Shown here: positions 15,386 through 25,033 of the stretch, piece after piece
How the letters are laid out: every line of letters starts with the position of its first letter
Position numbering within the stretch: the first letter of the stretch is position 1
From: Agromyces albus
Lineage (GTDB): Bacteria; Actinomycetota; Actinomycetes; Actinomycetales; Microbacteriaceae
Assembly: GCF_004134825.1 (NCBI RefSeq)
Contig: NZ_SDPN01000040.1
Location: forward strand, 1-39,017
Direction: 5' to 3'
DNA: 39,017 nt
Program-made: the position numbers and the translations under genes
Notes under the pieces: generated by a model
Seen by the model: the letters and a program-made list of their open reading frames with translations, nothing else
Told to the model about the DNA's origin: nothing
The model's database searches: none

Positions 15386-16147
15386 ATGACCGCGCGCTCG
15401 CGCGCGCCTGACATGACGCGCTGGCCGTACGAGCTGGTCGCCACCGATCGTGTGCACGTCGACGGGATCGTCGAGCGGCTCGGCCCCTCCGATCGAGCTC
15501 GACTCGACGTCGCCGGACTTCCCGAACGGGAACGGTTCCTGGTAGGCCGGTCGGCGATCCTCACGGCGGTCTCTCGCCTCGTCGGCGAACCCCTCGATGC
15601 CCTCACGGTCGACGCGGTCTGCACGGAGTGCGGCGGACACCACGGTGCGCCGGTCGTGTTCGGAGCGCCGACCCCGGTGCACGTCAGCCTCGCGCATGGA
15701 TCGGACCGCGCGTTCGCGGTGGCCGCATATCACCCGATCGGAGTCGATGCCGAGCCGCGGAACACCTCCGCGGCGCGTCTCACCGCGATCCGTGACGTGA
15801 CCGGCGTGCGGGGACTCGATCCGCTCGGGCGATGGACGGCCATAGAGGCGATCCTCAAAGCCGACGGGCGAGGCCTTCGCGTCGATCCGAGGCAGGTGCT
15901 GGTCGGCCACCGACGTGGGCGGGTCGGCGATCGCGGCATCCGCTACCGGTTGCGACGACATCGCATTCTTCACGGCCACGCCGTCGTCGTCGCGTGGCCG
16001 GATCAGGAGGGCGGCGCAGGCGGCAACGCCGGCGGCAACTCCGGCAGGGCCGCGTCGAGGAGCCACGCGTCGAACAATGCATCCAGCGAGGCATCCGCGA
16101 ACCCGGCGGCGAACCGGCGGAAATCGTCGATCGATGCCGCCCCGTAG
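15386..16147 (+). CDS. 4'-phosphopantetheinyl transferase
   Basis: 253 residues from ATG 15386; ATG 15413 (MTRWPYELV) is an equally good start, and neither has a clear ribosome site. Sfp-type motifs: RFLVGR near residue 53, [13 protein letters not shown], the Mg-binding GVDAEP and [13 protein letters not shown] with the catalytic Glu and Lys. It converts apo carrier domains to the holo form with CoA. The obvious client is the T domain of the NRPS encoded 1.2 kb away on the other strand. The last 48 codons, a Ser/Ala/Asn-rich tail after AWPDQ, lie antisense to the end of the M1 peptidase gene: an unusually long convergent overlap of 145 bp. Confidence 0.85.
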   Translation: MTARSRAPDMTRWPYELVATDRVHVDGIVERLGPSDRARLDVAGLPERERFLVGRSAILTAVSRLVGEPLDALTVDAVCTECGGHHGAPVVFGAPTPVHVSLAHGSDRAFAVAAYHPIGVDAEPRNTSAARLTAIRDVTGVRGLDPLGRWTAIEAILKADGRGLRVDPRQVLVGHRRGRVGDRGIRYRLRRHRILHGHAVVVAWPDQEGGAGGNAGGNSGRAASRSHASNNASSEASANPAANRRKSSIDAAP

Positions 16148-17343
16148 CGCATCGCCTCCGTCCACGCGCGGAGCAGCGCGAAGAACCGCTCGTCACCGAG
16201 CGTGAGCCTGATCGCGTGGACCAGGCAGGCTCCACGCTTGTACACGCGGTCGTCGAACATCAGGTCGGGGCCGGGATCGCCGAGCACGAGGTCGCGGGGA
16301 AGGCTCGCCAGCAACGCGTGGGCGCGCCGAGCCAAGGAGTCTGCTGACTCACGGCGTGACGCCTCGGCCCAGAGCCACTCCGCGTAGCAGGCGAAGCCCT
16401 CATTCAGCCAGATGTCGCCCCAGCCGGCCAATCCGACGCTGTTCCCGAACCATTGGTGGGCGAGCTCGTGCGCGATGAGGCGTTCGGAGCCGCCGCGCCC
16501 ATCGGCGTGGTTCGCGCCGAACGTGGCCATGCCCTGCGACTCCAGCGGGATCTCCAGTGGGTCCTCGGTGACGACGATCGTGTACGAAGTGAACGGATAG
16601 GGCCCGAACCGTGCTTGGAATGCCTCCAGCATCCGGCCCACCGGTGCGAAGTCGTGCAGCACCCTGCGTGTGAGCGCCGGCGGGTACGCGATGATCCAGT
16701 CGACACCGGCCGTCCGCCGGGGCTCCAAGGTGTAGCGACCGATCTGCACCGTGGCGAGGTAGGTCGAGGTGGGCTCCTGCTGTTCGAAGGTCCACGTGCC
16801 GCGGCCGGCCGACACCGTGTGGTCGCGGAGCTGCCCGGTCGCGAGTACCGTGTACGGCTGCTCCGTCGTGACGCGGATGCGGTACGGGGCCTTGTCGTCG
16901 GGCCGGTCGTTGCACGGGAACCACGTCGGCGCACCCGACGGTTGCGACGCGACCAGCACGCCGTCGGTGAGCTCCTCCCACCCGATCGTGCCCCAGCGAG
17001 AGCGACGGGGGCTCGGCGACCCGTCGTAGTCGACCGTGACGGTGAATTCGCCACCCTCGGGGATCGGGGCGCTCGGCCGCACAGTCAGGTGGGTGGTCGA
17101 TTGGGAGAAACGCACCTTTCGGTCTCCGTCGAGTCGCACCCGCTTCGCCCGGAGGTGCACGAGATCGAGGTGGATCGCACGCAGATCTTTCAGGGCGCGT
17201 CCCCGGATCACCGCGCTGGCGTCGAGTCGGTTGGTGGCGACGCGGTAGCGCAGGTCGAGGTCGTAGTAGAGCGTCGCGAAGTCGTGGGAACCGGATCGCG
17301 GGAGATACGCGTGCGGCCCCGAGATCGTTGCTGGCTGCGTCAT
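16003..17343 (-). CDS. M1-family zinc metallopeptidase (aminopeptidase), short form
   Basis: 446 residues from ATG 17343, whose A is also the last base of the synthetase stop (TGATG), so the two are translationally coupled. The zinc site [10 protein letters not shown] starts near residue 290, with the third ligand in NEGFACY exactly 18 residues after the second His. The GAMEN loop is replaced by SQGMATFG. An N-terminal beta domain is present, but the large helical C-terminal domain of full M1 enzymes is missing, as in many actinobacterial members. No signal peptide is visible, so it is probably cytoplasmic. Aminopeptidases that degrade epsilon-polylysine occur in producers of that polymer; trimming or protection from polymer made by the coupled synthetase is the likely role (inference). 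Confidence 0.87.
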   Translation of the reverse strand: MTQPATISGPHAYLPRSGSHDFATLYYDLDLRYRVATNRLDASAVIRGRALKDLRAIHLDLVHLRAKRVRLDGDRKVRFSQSTTHLTVRPSAPIPEGGEFTVTVDYDGSPSPRRSRWGTIGWEELTDGVLVASQPSGAPTWFPCNDRPDDKAPYRIRVTTEQPYTVLATGQLRDHTVSAGRGTWTFEQQEPTSTYLATVQIGRYTLEPRRTAGVDWIIAYPPALTRRVLHDFAPVGRMLEAFQARFGPYPFTSYTIVVTEDPLEIPLESQGMATFGANHADGRGGSERLIAHELAHQWFGNSVGLAGWGDIWLNEGFACYAEWLWAEASRRESADSLARRAHALLASLPRDLVLGDPGPDLMFDDRVYKRGACLVHAIRLTLGDERFFALLRAWTEAMRYGAASIDDFRRFAAGFADASLDALFDAWLLDAALPELPPALPPAPPS

Positions 17344-20300
17344 CAGGCGGGCTCGCGACGGTAGTCGCCGACGACGACCGCGCGCCACGGACCGATCGGA
17401 TTGCCGCTCCATCGGCCGGCCGCCGGCACGGTCTCTCCGCGCATCACGAGCGAGGCCGGGCCGACCGTCGCATTCGCGCCGATCTCGGCGGCGGGCAGGA
17501 TGACGCTGTGCGGGCCGAGCGTGCCGCCTTGTTCGATGATGACCGCATCCATGCTCATGATTCGATCATGGAAGAGGTGGGTCTGCACGACGCAGCCCCG
17601 ATTCACGGTGGATGCGTCCCCGAGGGTCACGAGATCCGCTTCGGGGAGCCAGTAGCTGTCGATCCACACACCGGCTCCGATCTTCGCGCCGAGGCTGCGA
17701 AGCCACCACACGAGCGCGGGTGTTCCCGCGGCCGCGGACGCGAACCACGGGGCCGCGACCATCTCGGTGAACGTGTCGGACACCTCGCTTCGCCACACGA
17801 ATGACGACCAGAGCGGGTGCTCGCCTGAACGGATGCGGCCGAGCAGAGCCCACTTGGCGATGGTGCTGATGCCCGCCGCGACGGCGCCGGCTGCGAGCAG
17901 GACCAAGCCGCTCAGCAGGATCGTCACGACGACTCCCCACGCCGCCATTATCGTGGCGAGGGCCATGAGCACCGCGAGCCCGATGCCGCACGTCACGATG
18001 ACCGGAACGACCCGCAGCAGCTCCCAGATCGCGCGCGCCCATCGGAGCCCGTAGGTCGGATCGAACGTGCGTCCGCGCTCAGCGTCCTGCGGTTGACGCC
18101 TGAGCTTCACCGGAGGGGACCCGAGCCACGACGAGCCGGCCTTCGCCTTCCGGGGCGCCACGGAGAGTACCGCGACGAGGCCGTCTTTCGGCACCCGATT
18201 CCCACCGCCGGCCATGCCCGAGTTGCCGAGGAAGGCGCGCGCGCCGATCTCGACCCGCGCGATCCGCACGTACCCGCCGCCGAGTTCGTAGGCGGCGACC
18301 AGGGTGTCGTCGGCCAGGAACGCGCCGTCGGAGACCTTGGTCATCCCGGGCAGCAGCAGCACCGTGGATGCCTCCACATCGCGGCCGATGTCGGCGCCGA
18401 GCAGTCGCAACCACACCGGCGTGAACAGGCTCGAGTACAGCGGGAACAGGATCGTGCGCGCGAGGTCGAGAAGTCGCTCGATCGACCAGGCCTGCCATCC
18501 GATCCGGCTGCGCACCGGGAAGACGCCCTCGTTCAGACCGATGCCGAGGAGCCGCACGAGCGCCACCACCGCGGCCGTCAGCACGACACCCGAGACGAGG
18601 GTGGCGGGCACGAGCGCCACGGCGCTCATCACGGCGACCTCGCCGAGGGACGCGGAGCCTCGAATCGCCAGGGCGATGACGGCGGCTCCGGCAACGAACG
18701 CGACGATCGGCACAAGCGATACGACGAGCGAGGAGGCCGCGTAGGCGAACAGCCAGCCGGTGCGGAGCGGCGGCCGCTCCTCGGGCCACCAGGTGCGCGA
18801 CCTCCCCACCCGAACTGCCGGTGAGCCCGCCCAGTCCTGACCCGCCGGAACTCGACCGAACACCGCCGATCCCGGCGCCACGGTGGCCCGCTTCCCGATC
18901 CTCGCCCCGGGCATCAACGAGCTCCGAGCTCCGATCGAGCTGCCAGCACCGATGCGGATCTCGCCGATGCGCACGAGGTCGCCATCGATCCAGTAGCCCG
19001 CGAGGTCGACCTCCGGCTCGATCGACGCCCCGGCGCCGACCCGCAGGAATCCGGTGACCGGCGGGAGCGCATGCAGGTCGACGCCCGGGGCGATCTTCGC
19101 GCCGAGGGCGCGCGCGTAGTAACTGATCCATGGAGCACCGGCCAGGCTTGCCGCGCCCACCTGATGGGCGACCTGCTCCGCGAGCCAGAGTCGAAGATGC
19201 ACGCCCCCACCCCGTGGGTAATCACCCGGGCGGAGTCCGGCGAGCACGAGTCGAGCGATGATCACGGCGACCGCCATGCGCCCCCATGGCGTGACGAACA
19301 CGGCCAGGCCGACGATGAGCCACGGCACCGACACCTCCGGGAGCACGTCGAACCCGCCGAGCGGCCGCAGGATGGCGCTCGCCGTGAGCAGGTACAGCAC
19401 CCAGCGGATGCCGTTGAGCACGAACAACGGTGCACCGAGGATCGTCTGGAGCACCTGCATCCGCGCCGGCGTCTTCGGAACGACGTGCGTCGACGCCGCA
19501 GCGCCGCTCTCCGTGCTCTCCGCGAGCGCCGCTGCCATCGACCCGAATCTCGGGTGGGCGTAGACGTCCGCGACGGTGAGGTCGGGGTGTCGCCTCCTCA
19601 CGAGGGAGACGAGCTGCGCCGCGGCGAGCGAGCCGCCTCCGAGATCGAAGAAGTTGTCGTCGGCCGCCTCCACGGGCAGGCCCAGCACACTGCGCCAGTC
19701 GTTCGCGAGGTGCCTCGAGACCGGATCCAGCTCCGCTTCAGACGCGGCGTCCTCATCCTCGACCCGATCCTCGACCGGCCAGGGAAGCGCGGCACGGTCG
19801 ACCTTGCCCGAAGTGCGCACCGGCAGCTCGTCGATCACCGCCAGCAGCGGAATGAGCGCAGCGGGCAGCTCCTCGCGAAGCCGGGCGACGGCAGCTCGCC
19901 GATCGAACCCGGCATCGGCTGCCACCGCGAGGTAGCCGACCAGCACATCGTTTCCGGCGGCGCTGCGGCGCACCGCGGCCGCAGCCCCGGACACTCCTGG
20001 CAGGTCCTGCAGCGCCGCCTCGATCTCGCCGAGTTCGATGCGGCGGCCGCCGACCTTGACCTGGTCATCGGCGCGTCCCTGGTAGAACAGCCCGTCGCGA
20101 TCGAAGCGGACCAGGTCACCGCTGCGATACGCGCGCTCCCACCCGAGCGTCGGCATCGGTGCGAACTTCTCAGCGTCTTTCGCCGGGTCGAGGTAACGCG
20201 CGAGTCCGACTCCGCCGATGATCAGTTCCCCGACCTCGCCGTCGGCCACCGGGACGCCGTCGGCGTCGACGACCGCAAGGTCCCAGCCGTCGAGCGGGCC

Positions 20301-21287
20301 GCCGATCCGGACCGGGTCGCCCTGGGTCAGGAGGGCAGCGCTCGAGACGACGGTCGCCTCGGTCGGGCCGTACGTGTTCCAGACCTCCCGTCCCTCGACC
20401 GCGAGCCGGTTCACGAGCTCCGGCGGGCAGGCCTCACCGCCGAAGATCAGCAGGCGAACGTTGTCGAGCGCCTCCGCCGGCCAGAGGGAGGCGAGCGTCG
20501 GCACGGTCGAGACGACCGTGATGCGTCGCGACGACAGCCACGGACCCAGGTCCATGCCGCTTCGCACGAGCGACCTCGGTGCCGGCACCAGGCACGCACC
20601 ATGACGCCACGCCAGCCACATCTCCTCGCAGGACGCATCGAAGGCGACCGAGAGTCCCGCGAGCACGCGATCGGAGGTCGTGATCGGCTCGTCGCGCAGG
20701 AACAGCCCGGCCTCGGCATCCACGAACGCCGCCGCCGATCCGTGAGTGACCGCCACCCCCTTCGGAATGCCCGTCGACCCCGACGTGAAGATGATCCACG
20801 CGTCGTCGGATGGCTCGGGCGGCGCCACGGCCGGGGTTGCTGCAGTGCTCGGGTGCGGTGCAGCATCGTCGAAGACGACCGTCGCCGGGACATCCGCGCC
20901 CCACGGGGCGTACCCGGCGTCCGTGAGCACGCCGCGGACGAGCGCTTCCGAGAACACGAGCGCGGCACGCTCGTCGGGATCATCGACGTCGACGGGCACA
21001 TACGCGGCGCCCGCCGCGATCACGCCCAGGATCGAGAGATAGAGCTCCCGTGATCCCGAAGGCATGCGAACGCCGACCCGATCTCCCCGCCGTACACCCG
21101 CCGCGTGCAATCGAGCTGCGATGACGTTCACCTGCGCCATGAGCTCGCGATAGCTGATCGCACCACGGTCATCCTCGATCGCCGACGCATCCGGCGCAGT
21201 GGCCGTGGTCTCGCGAAGGATGTCGAGGAGGGTTCGCGGGCTCGTCGCCACGGCCGAACGGCTCATCAGGCCCGGGGAATCAGTCAC
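17343..21287 (-). CDS. Pls/PosA-type single-module NRPS: candidate cationic poly-amino acid synthetase
   Basis: 1314 residues from GTG 21287, preferred over ATG 21320 because AAGGAG lies five bases before it. Order: adenylation domain (about 20-490; [32 protein letters not shown], late Lys in TSGKVDR), thiolation domain with [11 protein letters not shown] (serine near 552), then six membrane segments in three pairs (about 605-690, 850-915, 1090-1145), each followed by a left-handed beta-helix acyltransferase-like domain (about 730-830, 936-1062, 1162-1309). This A-T-TM-C1-TM-C2-TM-C3 plan is that of epsilon-polylysine synthetase Pls; no condensation or thioesterase domain exists. Aligning to GrsA by eye, the pocket reads D-A-E-S-I-G-T-V-V-K, near the lysine code DAESIGSVCK I recall for bacitracin synthetase. 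It should polymerise a basic amino acid through isopeptide bonds at the membrane. Family call is strong; the monomer is inference. Confidence 0.9.
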   Translation of the reverse strand: MTDSPGLMSRSAVATSPRTLLDILRETTATAPDASAIEDDRGAISYRELMAQVNVIAARLHAAGVRRGDRVGVRMPSGSRELYLSILGVIAAGAAYVPVDVDDPDERAALVFSEALVRGVLTDAGYAPWGADVPATVVFDDAAPHPSTAATPAVAPPEPSDDAWIIFTSGSTGIPKGVAVTHGSAAAFVDAEAGLFLRDEPITTSDRVLAGLSVAFDASCEEMWLAWRHGACLVPAPRSLVRSGMDLGPWLSSRRITVVSTVPTLASLWPAEALDNVRLLIFGGEACPPELVNRLAVEGREVWNTYGPTEATVVSSAALLTQGDPVRIGGPLDGWDLAVVDADGVPVADGEVGELIIGGVGLARYLDPAKDAEKFAPMPTLGWERAYRSGDLVRFDRDGLFYQGRADDQVKVGGRRIELGEIEAALQDLPGVSGAAAAVRRSAAGNDVLVGYLAVAADAGFDRRAAVARLREELPAALIPLLAVIDELPVRTSGKVDRAALPWPVEDRVEDEDAASEAELDPVSRHLANDWRSVLGLPVEAADDNFFDLGGGSLAAAQLVSLVRRRHPDLTVADVYAHPRFGSMAAALAESTESGAAASTHVVPKTPARMQVLQTILGAPLFVLNGIRWVLYLLTASAILRPLGGFDVLPEVSVPWLIVGLAVFVTPWGRMAVAVIIARLVLAGLRPGDYPRGGGVHLRLWLAEQVAHQVGAASLAGAPWISYYARALGAKIAPGVDLHALPPVTGFLRVGAGASIEPEVDLAGYWIDGDLVRIGEIRIGAGSSIGARSSLMPGARIGKRATVAPGSAVFGRVPAGQDWAGSPAVRVGRSRTWWPEERPPLRTGWLFAYAASSLVVSLVPIVAFVAGAAVIALAIRGSASLGEVAVMSAVALVPATLVSGVVLTAAVVALVRLLGIGLNEGVFPVRSRIGWQAWSIERLLDLARTILFPLYSSLFTPVWLRLLGADIGRDVEASTVLLLPGMTKVSDGAFLADDTLVAAYELGGGYVRIARVEIGARAFLGNSGMAGGGNRVPKDGLVAVLSVAPRKAKAGSSWLGSPPVKLRRQPQDAERGRTFDPTYGLRWARAIWELLRVVPVIVTCGIGLAVLMALATIMAAWGVVVTILLSGLVLLAAGAVAAGISTIAKWALLGRIRSGEHPLWSSFVWRSEVSDTFTEMVAAPWFASAAAGTPALVWWLRSLGAKIGAGVWIDSYWLPEADLVTLGDASTVNRGCVVQTHLFHDRIMSMDAVIIEQGGTLGPHSVILPAAEIGANATVGPASLVMRGETVPAAGRWSGNPIGPWRAVVVGDYRREPA

Positions 21288-21419
21288 GGAGGCTCCTTGC
21301 TGCCCGGAGGCAGGTTGCATGAGAAGGATGCCTCACCCTACGTTCCCACGGTTACCCATCGATGAACTCGACGATGCGCAGGCGATGGTGATCGGCACGT
21401 GGGACATGCCCTCGCGACA

Positions 21420-21626
21420 CTATCCGGCGGTCTCCACCGCCCAGAGCTCGCGCACGGCCCGAGGCAGCGACTCGAACACGCCGACCTGTCGATCCGCCCA
21501 GTCCCAGACGATGAAGCCGGCGCCCGTATGCCAGACGTAGCCGACGACCGTCAGACTGTCACGCAGTTGCACATCCCACCGCCCATCGCCGGTTTCGACG
21601 ACGTCCAGTGATTCAATGGGGCTCAT
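21420..21626 (-). CDS. Small hypothetical protein upstream of the synthetase
   Basis: 68 residues from ATG 21626, with GGAGGT five bases upstream, which is why I prefer it over the longer frame from 21653. It is acidic and Trp-rich (WDVQLRDSLTVVGYVWH, FIVWDWADRQVGVFESL) with no membrane segment or signal. The pattern suggests a compact beta-sheet domain; I do not recognise a family. It lies 48 nt after the acyltransferase gene and 132 nt before the synthetase on the same strand, so co-transcription is possible. Confidence 0.65.
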   Translation of the reverse strand: MSPIESLDVVETGDGRWDVQLRDSLTVVGYVWHTGAGFIVWDWADRQVGVFESLPRAVRELWAVETAG

Positions 21627-21674
21627 CTCGCACCTCCGATCTGTTCCGGGCACGCTAATCGGCGGAGATGACGG

Positions 21675-23825
21675 TCACGTGTCGGGCAGGAGAATGATCC
21701 GGGCAGGTCTCGGCTGCTCCGATTGCGGCAGGCCCGCTGCAGTCCGGCGGGTGGGCAGCACACCGAGTTCCGCTCCGATCACGTCGGCCATCGCGCGTGC
21801 GAACGTGGCGGTCACGTGGTGGCTGTCGCGATACACGAGCACGTTCCCCGATACCGGCGGACACGCGCTTGCGTCGCAGAACCAACCGGAGAGGTCGATG
21901 AGGCGTGCCCCGGCCGCCGCCGTCGCAGCGAGCTCCGCCTCGCCGATCTTCCCGGCCAATGCGTCCGTCCGCTGCGGCGCGCACGGGGAGAGGTCGTCAC
22001 GGTGCACCGACAGGCACGTCGCGGGGTTGAATCCGAGGTCGGGTGTCTCGGCGATCACGACCACGAGGGTCTCCTCCGGCAGCAGTCGGATGGTGCGCTC
22101 GAGCCCCTCCCGCCACCGCTCGGCGACTTCACCGTCGGGCACCGCGAACTCGTTCCCCGCGTAGTTCGCGAGCACCACGACGTCGGGCGGGTCGGCGCGC
22201 AGCCGCTCGAGCACGGCGGTGCGCCAGCGATCGCACTCGGGGTAGTCCTCGGATCCTCGGAACGTGGCCGGGATGTCCACCGACGGGCACGAGCTCTTCG
22301 AGTGGTTCGACAGCCGGATCAGCCCGCGCACGGCGAGCTCCTCGAACGCCGGCACCCAGTGCGCGGTGTGCGAGTCGCCGAACGTCGCCACTCGCGGCCC
22401 GAGGGATCCGGCGGAGCATCCCGACGGATCGGTGCTCAGCCGTCCGAGCTCGCAGCCGGTCTCGTAGATCGAGGGGAGGTCGTGCTCGGCCGCGGCAAGG
22501 GACGGCATGAGGTCGACCGGCACGGGACCGGTCGCCGCCGGTGACGGGGCCAACTCCGGCACCTCGCTCCGAGCGGTCGGCGGGTCGGGTGGGCCGACGG
22601 CGCGCGCCGGTCCGACCTGCGCGGCCGTCAGGCAGACGACGGCCAGTGCAGCGGATGCCGCGAGACCTGCGGCGATGGCACGAGCAGGCCGGCGGGCGAT
22701 GCGCCCACGAGGTCGCCGAAACGGCACCTCGACCATGCGGTACATGACCCACGCCAGCGGGACGCTCGCCGCTGCGAGCAACAGCCGCACCGGCACCGGC
22801 ACGTCGCCGCCCGTGACCAGCGTGGACTGGGGGAGCGCCTGCATCGGCCAGTGCACGAGGTACAGGGAGTACGAGATCGCGCCCACGAAGACGAAGGGAC
22901 GCGAGCCGAGCACGGCTCGGGGCGATGCTGCGTGGTTGGCGTCTCCGCCCGCGATCGCCAGGACGGCCCCCGCGACGGGGATCGCCGCCCAGATGCCCGG
23001 GTATCCCAAGTTCCCGTTGAAGGCGAGGGCCGCCGCCATGATGCTCGCGATGCCCACCCACCCCGCCGCGGCGCCGAGGCCGCCGTCGAGCCAGGCGGGT
23101 CGGCGCCGAAGGAGCGCCGCGAGCAGGCCGCCCGCGGCGAACTCCCACGCCCGCGCCGGGAGCCCGAAGAAGGCCCAGGAGGGTGCGGCCTGCGACTGGG
23201 CGAGGCACACGGCGAGAGAGCTCACGATCACGAGGACGGCGACGAACGCGACGACGAATGAGGCTGTCTCGGCATCCGTTCGCCCAGGGGACGTACGTCG
23301 TCGGTGGCGTCGTCCGGCCCGGCGGAGCAGCAGGAACCCCAGGGCGAGGAGCGCCGGCCACACCAGGTAGAACTGCTCCTCGACGCCGAGCGACCAGTAG
23401 TGCTGGAACACGCTCGGCTCGTCTTCGGCGAGGTAGTCGGCACCCTCGACGGCGAAGCGGACGTTCGGGACGAAGAGCACCGCCGCGATCGCGTCGCCGA
23501 GCAGGCGCGGCTGCTCGAGCGGCGGCGTGATGACGATCCCGGCGGCGACGGTGGCGGCGGCCACGACGAGCGCCGCGGGGAGGATTCGTCGGGCGCGTCG
23601 TGCGAAGAAGTCTGCGAAGTCGATCCCCCGCCGTTCGGCGAGCGCAGTCAGGAGATGACCGGTGATCAGGAAGCCGGAGATCACGAAGAACACGTCGACG
23701 CCGATGTAGCCGCCGGGGAGCACAGCGACCCCCGTGTGGTACACCAGCACGAGCAGCACGGCGATCGCGCGCAGTCCCTGCAGGTCGGGTCGGAAGGCCC
23801 GGCCGGTCGACCGCTCGGCGCGCAC
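21675..23825 (-). CDS. Membrane acyltransferase (AT3) fused to a C-terminal SGNH domain
   Basis: 716 residues from GTG 23825, preceded by GAGGGGG; the frame extends to 23927 without support. Residues 10-400 are an OafA/YrhL-like acyltransferase-3 domain with about ten membrane helices: FRPDLQGLRAIAVLLVLVYH, GYIGVDVFFVISGFLIT, YWSLGVEEQFYLVWP. After a Pro-rich linker comes an extracellular SGNH hydrolase-like domain: FGDSHTAHW (nucleophile Ser near 482) and YRDSHHVT (Asp/His near 667). These fusions O-acetylate exported glycans, peptidoglycan or other surface polymers. It precedes the small protein and synthetase on the same strand, so it might modify the same product, but it may equally be an unrelated cell-envelope enzyme. 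Confidence 0.88.
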   Translation of the reverse strand: MRAERSTGRAFRPDLQGLRAIAVLLVLVYHTGVAVLPGGYIGVDVFFVISGFLITGHLLTALAERRGIDFADFFARRARRILPAALVVAAATVAAGIVITPPLEQPRLLGDAIAAVLFVPNVRFAVEGADYLAEDEPSVFQHYWSLGVEEQFYLVWPALLALGFLLLRRAGRRHRRRTSPGRTDAETASFVVAFVAVLVIVSSLAVCLAQSQAAPSWAFFGLPARAWEFAAGGLLAALLRRRPAWLDGGLGAAAGWVGIASIMAAALAFNGNLGYPGIWAAIPVAGAVLAIAGGDANHAASPRAVLGSRPFVFVGAISYSLYLVHWPMQALPQSTLVTGGDVPVPVRLLLAAASVPLAWVMYRMVEVPFRRPRGRIARRPARAIAAGLAASAALAVVCLTAAQVGPARAVGPPDPPTARSEVPELAPSPAATGPVPVDLMPSLAAAEHDLPSIYETGCELGRLSTDPSGCSAGSLGPRVATFGDSHTAHWVPAFEELAVRGLIRLSNHSKSSCPSVDIPATFRGSEDYPECDRWRTAVLERLRADPPDVVVLANYAGNEFAVPDGEVAERWREGLERTIRLLPEETLVVVIAETPDLGFNPATCLSVHRDDLSPCAPQRTDALAGKIGEAELAATAAAGARLIDLSGWFCDASACPPVSGNVLVYRDSHHVTATFARAMADVIGAELGVLPTRRTAAGLPQSEQPRPARIILLPDT

Positions 23826-23960
23826 GTGTACCCCCTCGACGTCTCGCAGCGTTCTCCACGCTAAGCCGCCGGCTGTGGCCCGCAAGCGGATCCACCAGGG
23901 ATCGCAGGCCGACGCAACGAAGTTCAACGAGCGTTCACCGCCCCGTCGCCGGGCGATTGC

Positions 23961-24620
23961 TTACGTGTTCGTTCCTTCGCCCGGGATGATCTCGGTGAGC
24001 AGCTGGTCGATGTGAGAGCGGATCTCGTCGCGGACTTGGCGCACTCCATCGAGGTCGAGGTCAGCCGGGTCCTCGAGGGTCCAGTCGAGGTATCGCTTGC
24101 CCGGGTAGATCGGGCACGCATCGCCACAGCCCATCGTGATCACGGCGTCAGCGGCGCGCACGACGTCGTCGGTGAGTGGCTTGGGGAACTCCTCGCTCAG
24201 GTCGATGCCTTGCTCGCGCATGACCTCGATGACCGTGGGGAGGATGCCGCTGCTCGGTTCCGAGCCGGCCGAGCGAACGTGCACTCGGTCGCCGCCGACC
24301 TGCCTGAGGAGCGCGGCCGCCATTTGCGAGCGTCCGGAGTTCTGCACGCACACGAACAGCACCTCGGGCACGTCTTTGGTGATGAGCCCTTTGGACTGTC
24401 CCAGTGCCGTGAGCCGCTCGTGCGCGAACCGGTAGGCGAGGCTCGGCAGGTGCGTGGTGACCTTCGCGGTGCGGGCCAGGGCGGTGTACGACTCGTACAC
24501 GACTCGTTCGACGGTTTCCTCGTTGACGATGCCGGCGTAGTGGGCGGCGAGGCGTTCGCTGCTTCGGTGCAGCACCGCGTGCGGGTCGAGCAGCGGCGGC
24601 TGGCCGGGCTGCGCGCTCAT
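23961..24620 (-). CDS. arsC: Arsenate reductase (low-molecular-weight phosphatase type, mycothiol-linked)
   Basis: 219 residues. Residues 1-80 form a helical domain (LHRSSERLAAHYAGIVNEET, VVYESYTALAR) common in actinobacterial ArsC; the rest is the phosphatase fold with P-loop CVQNSGRSQMAAAL (CX5R), SAGSEPS, and cysteines in MGCGDACPIYPGKRYLDW. It reduces arsenate to arsenite through a mycothiol or thioredoxin cycle in the cytoplasm. Its ATG shares an ATGA overlap with a 17-codon stump of another arsC, so it is now translated from that leader. No arsR or arsenite exporter gene is in the window. Confidence 0.87.
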   Translation of the reverse strand: MSAQPGQPPLLDPHAVLHRSSERLAAHYAGIVNEETVERVVYESYTALARTAKVTTHLPSLAYRFAHERLTALGQSKGLITKDVPEVLFVCVQNSGRSQMAAALLRQVGGDRVHVRSAGSEPSSGILPTVIEVMREQGIDLSEEFPKPLTDDVVRAADAVITMGCGDACPIYPGKRYLDWTLEDPADLDLDGVRQVRDEIRSHIDQLLTEIIPGEGTNT

Positions 24621-24670
24621 GTGCCCGCCCTGTGGACGCAGACGAAAAGGACGGTCGGCTTGTCAGTCAT
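24617..24670 (-). pseudogene. 17-codon 5' remnant of a second arsC, now a leader ORF
   Basis: The peptide begins MTDKPTVLFVCVH, the exact start of a standard ArsC up to the catalytic Cys of the P-loop, then reads RAGT and stops. GAGG precedes the ATG. The TGA overlaps the ATG of the intact arsC (ATGA). A deletion evidently joined the head of one arsC to the next gene while keeping promoter, ribosome site and start. Confidence 0.7.
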
Positions 24671-24717
24671 AGATGGCCTCGTTTCACTCGACATCAAAAG
24701 AATAGAGGACCATCTAT
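24669..24717 (-). promoter_or_regulatory. Inverted repeat at the ars promoter, probable repressor operator
   Basis: ATAGATGG (24669-24676) and CCATCTAT (24710-24717) are perfect complements 33 bp apart; the match continues with CCTC and a one-base bulge. The arms flank the transcription start and lie in the promoter spacer. An ArsR/SmtB repressor is the natural candidate, but none is encoded here. Confidence 0.5.
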
Positions 24718-24726
24718 GCATTTCAA
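24699..24726 (-). promoter_or_regulatory. Promoter of the arsC transcript
   Basis: On the minus strand TTGAAA (24721-24726), a 16-bp spacer and TATTCT (24699-24704), about 30 nt before the stump ATG. The local sequence is AT-rich compared with its surroundings. Confidence 0.5.
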
Positions 24727-24759
24727 CGAGGGCGAGCGGAAGTTCACACCCCGTTCAAC

Positions 24760-24969
24760 TCAGGAACCGTCGCGCAGCGACTGCAGGGTCTCCTGTTCGA
24801 ACTGGATGTCGTCGAAGGTCACCTTGCAGCCCTCGCCGGTCGGCGCCTGCACGCCGAAGCCGGTGCGCACCGGGCCTGCGGCGCCAAAGGCGAAGGACCG
24901 CACGAACTCCCAGCGCTCGCCGTCGTTCGAGGCGTGGAACACGCCGAGGAACTCCCAAGATGTCGATCC
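24760..24969 (-). pseudogene. 3' remnant of a DUF1349 (concanavalin A-like) gene
   Basis: Reading from about 24969 the frame gives SWEFLGVFHASNDGERWEF, then GFGVQAPTGEGCKVTFDDIQF and ends LQSLRDGS, the typical C-terminus of DUF1349 proteins. Just upstream the frame hits a stop and the resemblance ends, so about two thirds of the gene is gone. A GTG at 24942 could start a 60-codon ORF, but there is no ribosome site. Together with the arsC stump it marks a deletion scar; nothing else is visible between 24727 and 25033. Confidence 0.65.
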
Positions 24970-25033
24970 AAGTCAGGTAGCCGCTTCGCTGAAGGTAGCT
25001 GGGCACTCGGCTTGCAGGCGGTCCAGGAGCGCT

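Noticed and set aside
17343..21287. Ordinary NRPS fragment or siderophore synthetase
   Set aside because: No condensation or thioesterase domain, no transporter or siderophore genes nearby; the three membrane/beta-helix repeats define the Pls/PosA type.
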